A stretch of 22,149 bases of DNA from contig CAJLKN010000018.1 in the NCBI GenBank assembly GCA_905207235.1, positions 1-22,149 of the forward strand, given 5' to 3'. The notes beneath the pieces were generated by a model. The model was not told where the DNA came from, did no database searches, and saw nothing but the letters and a program-made list of their open reading frames with translations. The stretch comes from an uncultured Eubacteriales bacterium (lineage in GTDB: Bacteria; Bacillota; Clostridia; Christensenellales; Borkfalkiaceae). Both the position numbers and the translations under genes were made by a program. Positions 6,832-15,300 of this stretch are shown here, one piece after another; the stretch's first letter is position 1, and each line of letters starts with the position of its first letter.

Positions 6832-7049
6832 ATTCATAATCTCACAAATTGGCAAGCAGTGTAAACCTGTACAGGTTCACTCATTTTCTCGATTTTCCCT
6901 TCGGTGCAATCTTCGCAAATTTGCTTGTTGGGGAAGCATCCCCAATCCCCTTTGAACATCATCTGCCGATGATGGCTACACGATTTTCAATCGTTTCTCA
7001 AAGAACAGTAGAATAAAAATTTGCCCATGGTTGAAAGCACCGAAATCGA
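6832..7049. other. Palindrome-rich intergenic region, candidate oriT
   Basis: No gene is visible here. Five symmetric elements follow one another: a 14-bp perfect palindrome at 6864-6877 (AACCTGTACAGGTT), a 10-bp palindrome at 6915-6924 (GCAAATTTGC), and hairpins at 6928-6934/6939-6945 (TTGGGGA, loop AGCA), 6957-6963/6968-6974 (CATCATC, loop TGCC) and 6980-6985/6989-6994 (ACGATT, loop TTC). The core CTTGTTGGGGA at 6924-6934 matches the hairpin core before mobC copy 1. It sits just beyond the relaxase gene. An oriT is my favoured reading; a structured RNA is the main alternative. Confidence 0.5.
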
Positions 7050-7101
7050 AAAGCAAAAAAGCAGCCACGATCCGCACCCTTTGGGGAGTGCAGACCGTGG
7101 C
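7050..7101 (-). terminator. Strong terminator of the relaxase gene, probably bidirectional
   Basis: Arms 7064-7077 and 7088-7101 form a 14-bp stem with two G-U pairs. On the minus strand it is followed by T-rich sequence (complement of 7052-7060); on the plus strand by CTTTTTGCTTT. It therefore can stop both the transfer operon and readthrough from the cargo. Confidence 0.88.
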
Positions 7102-7109
7102 TTTTTGCT

Positions 7110-8522
7110 TTAACGGAAGTTCTTCTTTTCCTCTTTCTCTTTCTCTTTTTCCTGCTCTTTCTGCCTGTCGATATTCAAAATCGTTTCAACCGTCCGTTTG
7201 GCAATCAGCAGTTCTTCTTTCTCTTTTCTGATCTGACGGTACTCAGCGTAGTCCTGCTTTTTCTGGACTGCCAGCTGATGAAACTCCTCATACAATGATT
7301 GCATGGACGGGAGCTTTGTAATCTGCAATTCATCAAAGGCTTGCTTCGCCGCTTTATGAATTGTGATTTCCTGACGGTGTTCTTCAAAGAATTTTTTGCT
7401 ATATCCAGACTTGCGGTACTCGATATAAATTTGCCTTGTGTTGCGATAATTTTTGATGTGCTGCTGCAACGCCTGAACCTCAACCATACGTTTCTCTGCG
7501 ACCTTGATAGAATCAGAAAGCGCATCGAACCGGGCAGACAGATTTTCAATATGAGCAGTCAGATCGTCGTAGTTGCCCAAGCCTTTTTCTTTCAGTAGGA
7601 TTACCGTTCGGGCAGCTTCTTTTCGGTTGAACTTCTTCGCCCACTTTTCATAACCGACCGTCTTGCCCTCGGCCATCTTTGCCTGAATATCAATCAGCAT
7701 CTGGAACTGCTTCGGGGCAGGAGCCTTGGCAGAGCCGCCTTTTGATTTGTGCAGGTTCTTGCCGGAGATAACCGCTTGAATTTCCTCTTTGCTATATCCT
7801 TCGCCCAGGGAACGCAGCCGAATGAAACGCTTCTGATTCTCGCCCTTGAACGCAGGCTGCTTTCCATCCTTGAACTCAAATCCCATGTCAGCCAGAGCCT
7901 GAACAAAGCCATCAAAGCTCTTTGGTTTCTGCTTCAGCACCGCATCAATCGCATCACATAATTCGTCACGCTGGGTACGCTTCTTGGGATAAACAGTTCT
8001 TTTCTGGCGCTCCCGATACGGCTTCGGTGTAATAATGGACAGCCCGTGTTCCAGGCAAACCATATCACTGAGTCTTTGCACCGCCAGACCGGAAAGAAAG
8101 AAGTTTTTGAATTTCCGTGTGGCATCCAGCGAGGTCGAATTATAAATGATATGATTGTGAATGTGGGATTTGTCGATGTGGGTCGCAACGATGAAAGCGT
8201 GTTTTCCCTTTGTCCATCGCATCGCTGTTTCATAGCCGACTTGGTTCGCTTCTTCCGGGGTGATTTCTCCCGGCTTAAAGGACTGGCGTATCTGGTATGC
8301 GATGATATTGTTCTTCTGCTGTCTGCCGGTAATATGCTGATACTGCCGTTTGGAAAGCAGAAATTCCTCATCTGCTGTCTTTGGATCACACTCATAGGAA
8401 CTGATAAATTCGCCATCATTGGTTTTTGCGGCATTTTGTGAGTAGTCGGTTCTGTCTGCCAAACATTGAGCGACCGTCTTTCCCTTATTCACATGGAGTG
8501 CAATCAATCTTGTCGCTGCCAT
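7110..8522 (-). CDS. Relaxase, MOBP / VirD2-like family
   Basis: 470 residues. This enzyme cuts one strand at oriT and stays covalently linked to the DNA during transfer. The N-terminal relaxase domain (about 1-260) has the likely catalytic tyrosine in DRTDYSQN and the metal-binding triad in HIDKSHIHNH. The pattern Y...N..KT...SSYECDP is typical of Tn1549-type relaxases. The C-terminal half is charged and helical, with coiled-coil character, ending in a run of K and E. I place the start at 8522 (MAATRLIAL), where AAGGAAG is well spaced; ATG 8528 and GTG 8531 are alternatives. It is last in the transfer operon and ends at a strong terminator. The MobC at 8986-9318 is its probable partner. Confidence 0.93.
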   Translation of the reverse strand: MAATRLIALHVNKGKTVAQCLADRTDYSQNAAKTNDGEFISSYECDPKTADEEFLLSKRQYQHITGRQQKNNIIAYQIRQSFKPGEITPEEANQVGYETAMRWTKGKHAFIVATHIDKSHIHNHIIYNSTSLDATRKFKNFFLSGLAVQRLSDMVCLEHGLSIITPKPYRERQKRTVYPKKRTQRDELCDAIDAVLKQKPKSFDGFVQALADMGFEFKDGKQPAFKGENQKRFIRLRSLGEGYSKEEIQAVISGKNLHKSKGGSAKAPAPKQFQMLIDIQAKMAEGKTVGYEKWAKKFNRKEAARTVILLKEKGLGNYDDLTAHIENLSARFDALSDSIKVAEKRMVEVQALQQHIKNYRNTRQIYIEYRKSGYSKKFFEEHRQEITIHKAAKQAFDELQITKLPSMQSLYEEFHQLAVQKKQDYAEYRQIRKEKEELLIAKRTVETILNIDRQKEQEKEKEKEEKKNFR

Positions 8523-8540
8523 TCCCATCACTTCCTTCCC

Positions 8541-8570
8541 AAAAAGAAAAAGCCACCGGTCGGTGACTTT
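8541..8570 (-). terminator. Short hairpin terminator between the CD1845-like gene and the relaxase gene
   Basis: CACC and GGTG pair around a short loop at 8555-8565, followed on the minus strand by a long T-rich run. It is weak and lies only 15 nt after the upstream stop, so it probably attenuates rather than blocks relaxase transcription. Confidence 0.5.
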
Positions 8571-8584
8571 TCTCTGATATTATC

Positions 8585-8869
8585 TTATGACCTGATAAAT
8601 GCTCCCAGACTTTCTCCAATATTCTCGACTTTCATAACAGCCCAGACGAGCAAGAACACCGCTGCTATTGTCGCAATTCCAAGAACCACAAGAATAAGCA
8701 GGGACTGCCACAAAGCCTTTACAATGCAGTAAATCGCAGATCCGCCAATGACCAAGAGCAATAAACCAATTACATAGGACACAACATTTGTAAGCAGATT
8801 TCCAAGAATGCAAATCACTTTTACAACGAACAGCACCGGCAGTGCCAATATCTTCAATACCAGCTTCAT
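8585..8869 (-). CDS. Small membrane protein, CD1845-like
   Basis: 94 residues, almost entirely hydrophobic, with three to four membrane segments (LVLKILALPVLFVVKVICIL, LLTNVVSYVIGLLLLVIGG, IVKALWQSLLILVVLGIA and AVFLLVWAVMKV). Small proteins starting KxxxKILALP are found between mobC and the relaxase gene in Tn1549-like elements, known as the CD1845 family; I assign it by length, start and position. It presumably acts in the membrane during conjugation, but no function is established. An AAAGGGG ribosome binding site precedes the ATG. It is set off from mobC by a terminator and 116 bp. Confidence 0.72.
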   Translation of the reverse strand: MKLVLKILALPVLFVVKVICILGNLLTNVVSYVIGLLLLVIGGSAIYCIVKALWQSLLILVVLGIATIAAVFLLVWAVMKVENIGESLGAFIRS

Positions 8870-8890
8870 AGGCTCAACCCCTTTCTTTTA

Positions 8891-8933
8891 ATTATATTGT
8901 ACAAGGGTATCTGCCATAACGCAATGATGTCAA
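8891..8933 (-). promoter_or_regulatory. Possible promoter for the CD1845-like and relaxase genes
   Basis: On the minus strand TACAAT (8901-8896) and TATAAT (8896-8891) overlap upstream of the ribosome binding site. TTGCGT (8924-8919) is 17 bp before TACAAT. A perfect TTGACA (8933-8928) is also present, but its 26-bp spacing to TACAAT is too long for a normal promoter. A promoter here would fit the terminator just upstream. Confidence 0.4.
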
Positions 8934-8941
8934 CCCTTATG

Positions 8942-8966
8942 TAAAAGCCGCAGCCGAAACTGCGAC
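8942..8966 (-). terminator. Terminator after mobC copy 2
   Basis: Arms 8947-8953 and 8960-8966 form a 7-bp stem with a 6-nt loop (one G-U pair in the minus-strand RNA), followed by TTTTAC on the minus strand. It lies 19 nt after the mobC stop. The T tract is short, so readthrough is likely. Confidence 0.6.
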
Positions 8967-8978
8967 TTCCCAACAAGT
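8967..8978 (-). repeat. ACTTGTTGGGAA repeat, third copy of the putative nick-region core
   Basis: These 12 bases are identical, in the same orientation, to 311-322 before mobC copy 1. A variant with one extra G occurs at 6924-6935 on the plus strand. The copy lies 7 nt past the mobC stop, directly before the terminator hairpin. Its position beside a mobC gene, like the first copy, suggests relaxosome recognition. Confidence 0.45.
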
Positions 8979-8985
8979 TGTCGGA

Positions 8986-9318
8986 TTACTGGATTGAGGA
9001 CAGGCGAACAAGAACTTCTCTCATGTCCGTCCAGATCTCCTCCAGCCGTTTTTGCAAATCCTCAATGTCAGCACGATAGATGCTGCCTGTTTCGTTCGCT
9101 CGCTTTGCGTACTGGTTCAGGTTGTTGGAGCAGATTCGCAGGAGCGAAACCAGGGCTTTCACATCCTGCAAATCCAGTCTGATACAGTAACCATCCAGAG
9201 CCATTTTCCGCAGATAGGCTCCCATGCTGCGGATGCCAAGCTCGTCCATCTTCTCATGGATTCGCTCGACCTCCTCCTTGGATGCAAGGAAATGAACATC
9301 CTGATCTCGCTTTGCCAT
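8986..9318 (-). CDS. mobC: MobC-like relaxosome accessory protein, copy 2
   Basis: A complete 110-residue protein starting MAKRDQDVHFLASKEEVERI. The core MGAYLRKMALDGY is followed by NNLNQYAKRANE and a helical C-terminus (DIEDLQKRLEEIWTDMREVL). It should bind near oriT and help the relaxase open the DNA. The ATG overlaps the stop of the giant upstream gene (TAATG), with GAGGAGG just inside that gene, so the two are translationally coupled. Its own relaxase is probably the one at 7110-8522. It is clearly diverged from the copy at 1-271. Confidence 0.92.
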   Translation of the reverse strand: MAKRDQDVHFLASKEEVERIHEKMDELGIRSMGAYLRKMALDGYCIRLDLQDVKALVSLLRICSNNLNQYAKRANETGSIYRADIEDLQKRLEEIWTDMREVLVRLSSIQ

Positions 9319-12300
9319 TACAACACCTCCTCACGGGTTTCAGAGTATTTTGCAGGCGGGATATGCTCCGCTTTGGATTTCAGATCAGCCAACACAGAAG
9401 GACGCTCTGACTCGCTTCTTTCGTCACGATTTTCCACAGAGTCCTCCATATTCAGGGCTGCATCCAGTTCTGCCAGTCGCTGACTTTTGGCTGTCAGCTC
9501 TGCTTCCTGCGGGAACGGTTTTCCAACCTCCGCCTTGGCTGCTTCCTGCTGATTGTAGAGATTATTCAACTGCTCATTGGCTCGTTCTAAGCGCTCAAGG
9601 ATGCCTGCAAGGGCATTGTCCAGTCGGGTGATATTTCCTCGTGCGTCCGTTCCAAGGGCTACTCTGTGGCTCACAGCGCCCTTCAGGGTCACATCGAACT
9701 CGTTCCGGAAACTGTCAAACGAAAGCTCCATCTGAAAGCCACGGTAACTGCCAAGAGGAACCGGATCGGCACTTTTCGTGTCCTTACAAGCCGCAAGGAG
9801 GATTTCACCGGCATCTGCCTTTTCGGTGTAGGCTTTGCCCATGATTTCCATGCCGCAAAAGCCATCGGCAATCTGCGGGTGTGCTTCCACGGTTTTAATA
9901 TCAGCTTCAAAGCCATGAATATAGCCTGTCTGCTTTTCAATCTCAGCCGGGAAGTATTTCAGAAGCTTATCTTCCATACGGTACTGCTGGCTCTGGTGGT
10001 CAGCTTTCAGCACCTTCAGCCTTGCCACATCAATGTCCAAGTCCATCTTTTCCTTGATAAGCGGATTGCCGGCACACAGCGCCTTGATCTCCGCATAGGA
10101 CAGCGCCTGCTCATCCACATCGTCACAGGAGCGAACCGGTGATTTGGAGGTCATAATCTGAGAAATAAACTTCTGCTTGTTTTCCAAGGTCTGATACAGG
10201 TAGGCATCGAAGGTTCCCTCGGTCACATACTGATACACCTGAACCTCTTTGTTCCGGTTGCCCTGACGGATGATACGACCGTTTCTCTGGGTCATATCAG
10301 ACGGACGCCAACCCACATCCAAGTGGTGAACTGCCACCAATTTGTCCTGGACGTTGGTTCCTGCACCCATCTTTTGCGTACTGCCAAGAAGCACTCGCAC
10401 CTGCCCGGTACGAACCTTGGCAAAGAGGTCTTTTTTCTTTGCCTCGGTATCTGCATCATGGATAAAGGCAACTTCTTCCGCAGGCACACCGTTTGCAATC
10501 AGCTTGGTTTTGACATCATCATAGACATTGAAGGTTCCATCATTTTTCGGTGTGCTAAGGTCGCAGAACACCAACTGGGTCAATTTGTCAGCCTGACCGT
10601 CCTGCCAGATACGCAGGATATTTCCCACGCAGGCATTGAGCTTGCTGTCAGGGTCATCGGGTAACAGGGTGTTCATTAGCCGCTGATCCAGTCCCAATTT
10701 TCGTCCGTCGCTGGTAATCTTGAGCATATTATCGACGGACGGGTCTACAATACCGGCATGAACATCTGCTGCTCTCTCTGAAAGGGAAGCCACCATATCC
10801 TTCTGGTACTCAGAGGGCTGAACCACAACCGTTTCAAACTTTGCTTCGGGAACAGGGAGATGCAACTGGTCAGAGGTCTTGATGTCGGCAACCTCCTTGA
10901 ACATATTCATCAGTTCAGGCAGGTTGAAGAACTTCGCAAATCGGGTTCTGGCACGATAGCCGGTTCCCTCCGGTGCAAGCTCAATCGCAGTTGTTGTTTC
11001 TCCGAAGGTCGATGCCCAGGAATCAAAATGGGTCAGGTTCTTTTGCTGGAGCGTACTGTACTGGAGATAGCGCATGACCGTATAAAGCTCGGTCATCGAG
11101 TTACTTACTGGAGTACCGGTTGCAAAGATCACACCACGCCCGCCGGTCAGCTCATCCATATAGCGGCACTTCATAAACATATCCGAAGATTTCTGGGCTT
11201 CGGAGGTGGACAGACCTGCCACATTTCGCATTTTTGTGTAGAGGAACAAATTCTTGAACGCATGGCTTTCGTCCACAAACAGCCGGTCTACACCCAACTG
11301 CTCAAAGGTAATGACATCATCTTTCTTGTCAGCGGCAAGGAGCTTGTCCAGTCTGGCTTCCAATGATTTTCGTGTTTTCTCCATCTGCTTGATCGTGAAG
11401 TTTTCGCCACGCTGCCATTTCAGCTCCGCAATCGCACCCTCGATCTCATCAATCTGCTCCCGCAGCTGCCGTTCCTGTCGTTCGGCAGAAAGCGGGATTT
11501 TTTCAAACTGGCTGTGACCGATGATGACTGCATCATAGTCACCCGTTGCGATACGAGCGCAGAACTTCTTACGGTTTGCTGTTTCAAAATCCTTCTTGGT
11601 GGCAACAAGGAGCTTGGCACTCGGATAGAGGTGCAGGAACTCGTTTGCCCACTGTAAGGTCAAGTGATTCGGCACAACGAACAGGGATTTCTGGCTCAAT
11701 CCAAGCCGTTTACTCTCCATAGCCGATGCAGCCATCTCGAAGGTCTTGCCCGCACCAACTTCGTGTGCAAGCAGCGTATTTCCACCATATAGCACATGAG
11801 CGATAGCATTTCTCTGGTGTTCACGGAGGGTAATATCCGGGTTCATGCCGCCGAAACGGATATGAGAGCCATCATACTCACGAGGTCTGGTGGAGTTAAA
11901 AAGTTCGTTGTACTTGGTGGAAAGGGTTCCTCGTCTGTGCGGATCTCTCCAAATCCAATCTCGGAACGCATCCTTGATTGCCTGCTGTTTCTGCTGTGCC
12001 AGGGTAGTTTCTTTTTTATTGAGGACACGCTTCTGCTTACCATCTGCATCTTCAATCGTATCATAGATACGAATATCCTTCAGATTCAGCGTTTCCTCCA
12101 GAATCCGATATGCGTTGGCTCGCTCTGTACCGTAGGTGACATACGCCGCCACATCGTTGTAGTTGGGAGAACTCTTACCGTTGATGCGCCACTCTGCGGT
12201 CAGCTCGGAGAACTTGACCTCAATGGAACGGCGCAAGTAATACGGCGTTTCAAAGGTTTCCTCCATGAACTGCTGAATATAATCGGCATCAATCCATGTT

Positions 12301-15300
12301 GCACCCAAACGCACATCAATCTCGGACGCATCCAAGTCCTTCGGCTGTGCTTTCTGCAAGGCTTCCACATTGATGTGGAAGGAAGAATCCCTGTCTGCCG
12401 CCATCTGTGCGACACGCAGCTTGCTTCTTACATCACCGGAAAGGTAATCATCGGCAGTCTGCCATCCAACTTCCACAGCATCGGGAGCCATCGGGTCTTT
12501 GAAGATCACCCCTCGAAGCTCTGCCTGAATCGCATCGTATTCTCCAGGTGTTCCAAGCAGCTGTGCCATAAACGGCAAATCCACCTTGCCACGCTCACCG
12601 ATAGAGATTGCCAGAGCTTCGGACGGCGTATCCACGCTCGTCACTCTGCGTTCCGGCTTGATGGTTCGCTTGGTGAACATATCCGCCTTGCTTTTCAGAT
12701 TGCCGTCCTCATCCACATTTTCCAGAGAACACAGGAGATAGTAGGAGGAATCGTCAGCAAATGCCTGACCATTGGCTCGATTATTGATAAGCCCGTTCTT
12801 TGCGGCAAACGCATCGTAGGCATCATTCAGTTCTGCCTGTTTCTGAGTAATCATTTCATCCGGGTAATCCTCAAGCTGATATTCGATCAGCTCGTTGACG
12901 ATACCACGAAGTTCCACCATGCCCATCACACGGTCTTTTGCTTTCTCATTCAGGTCTACACGGCGCATCAGGGAGTTTTCACGGAAGTACACATTGCCAT
13001 CCACCACGGTATAAGAGAAATTCTTTACATCCGGGGTTGCAGGAATGGTTTCGATTTCCTTACCCTTGTCAGCTTCGGGAAGCTCCACAGCCTGATAGGT
13101 TCCTTGGATGTGGGAAACTGCTTCTTTCAGAAGTTCGGACAGTTCCATGCCCTCAATGGGACGCACTGTAATGTCCATGCCGTAGGCGGTACTTTCTTCC
13201 ACCGTATCGCCCAGAACCATTTCAGGATGAGCGACAAAGTAGCTGTTCATGGTGTGTCCTTCTTCGGTGCGGTCAAGGTTTACCCATTCCGGTACAATGT
13301 CAATCGGATGGTCACGCTTTTGCAGGAACAGGATGTCGGACACGACTTCCGTGCCTGCGTTTTTCTTAAAGGCATCGTTTGGCAGACGGATTGCACCAAG
13401 CAGTTCCGCCCTCTGCGCCATATATCGCCTTGCGTCAGAGTTCTTGGAATCCATGGTGTAACGGCTTGTCACAAAAGCGACCACACCACCGGGACGAACC
13501 TGATCCAAAGCCTTGGCAAAGAAATAGTTGTGAATGGAGAATCCCAGCTTGTCATACGGCTTGTCGGACACTTTGTAGTTGCCGAAAGGGACATTACCCA
13601 CAGCCAGATCGTAAAAGTCTCGGCGGTCTGTCGTTTCAAAACCGGCTACTTTGATTTCTGCGTTGGGATAGAGCTTCTGAGCAATTCTGCCGGTGATGGA
13701 ATCCAGTTCCACACCATACAAACGGCTGCTCTGCATTTCAGGAGGGAGCATACCAAAGAAGTTGCCGATACCCATAGCAGGCTCCAGAATATTTCCTGTT
13801 TCAAAGCCCATCTGTCCGACCGCATCGTAGATGGAGCGAATGACCGTAGGGCTGGTGTAATGTGCGTTCAGGGTGGAAGCTCTTGCCGCAGCATATTCAT
13901 CTTCGGAAAGCAGGTTTTTCAGTGTCTGATACTCCTTCGCCCAATTTCCCTTGTCCGGGTCAAAGGCATCTGCCAGACCGCCCCAACCGACATAATTCGA
14001 CAAAATCTCCTGTTCTTCGGTAGTGGCGTTCCTGTTCTCGCTTTCCAGTTTGAACAGAGTTTCAATGGCTGCGATGTTTCTTGCGAATTTCTGCTTCGGT
14101 CCACCTTCACCGATGTTGTCATCCGTGATGTGGAAGTTCACCGCAGGAACAGGTGGGATTTCTCTGGTGGTGATGGACTGCTCAAGCTGAGCGATAATGT
14201 CCATGACTTCGGCATTCTGCCATCCGTCCACCTGGGCATAATCCTGAATGATGGTGTCCTTTCCATCTACGCACTGTACGAAGTCCAGACTACCCGGCAG
14301 ATCTCTGGTATTCATTGCACCCAGGGCTTTTCTCTGCGTGTCAGGAAGTGCATAGTAGGCTCGCAGGGCATCATCAAAGGAACTGTATTCCTTGATGTCC
14401 AGCGCACCCCGCTTCTGAATGTCCTCGGCAACATAAAAATGATCGATGAAGTGTTCCGGTTCCTGCTGTTCGGGTTCCGCACTGGCTCTGACCTGTGCGT
14501 GTGCCTTTTCGTCAGGGTAGTCCCCATAGATACGGATGCACTTATGCTCCTGCTGATCGTAAACGGCAGCACCATCGTACTTGAATCCGTCATCCTCCAT
14601 GGTTCCGTCCACATAGCCCTGGGCAGCTTTTTCCGCTTCTTCCAGAGTGTAGTAGTCCAGTTTATCATCGAAGCCGTTTTCAAAGTGATGGTAGGCGGCA
14701 ACCAGATAGCGGGGAGCCATGCGCTCCTCGTAGCTGTTAATCATCTCAGGTGTCAGCCATTCTGGTTTGTCGGGAATCATTTCATACAGCTCACGCATCT
14801 TGGCAATCTGTGCATGGCGGTTGCCTGCCCACAGATGCTTTTCGCTGTGCTGTCCTGCACCAAGGAAGTATTCGCAGTCCATACGCAGACGGTCTAACAG
14901 CTGATACTCAGGGGTGTAGTCCCTCGGTTCGGTTTTGCCCAGAAAATCCTCTGTAACGGGCTTTTCTTCGGTTTGGGCATCAACCCTTACCGCATGGTTT
15001 CTTTCGTCCTGAGAGAGCATACGCTCGAAATTCTCACGATTCTCGGCACGGAAGATGGGATAAGCAAGCGTAGGGTCACGCAGCTGAACTTCTCTGTCCG
15101 TGATCTGCTCCACACGGAAAGCTGTATCGTCCAGATATACCGTGTCACCGACCTGATAATTCCATTTCGGTTCCTCGGAAGCAGATGCTTCCACAACTTC
15201 GGCAGGCTCTGCCACAGGCGCTTCTGGCTGAACCGACTCCATCGCAGCTACGGACTGACGAACTTCCTCCAAATAGTCATTGGCAAGCCATTCGTCCGTG

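Noticed and set aside
8928..8933. Perfect TTGACA on the minus strand
   Set aside because: Spacing to the TACAAT/TATAAT elements is 26 bp or more, and a 17-bp-spaced partner is not a credible -10, so it is not called as the -35.
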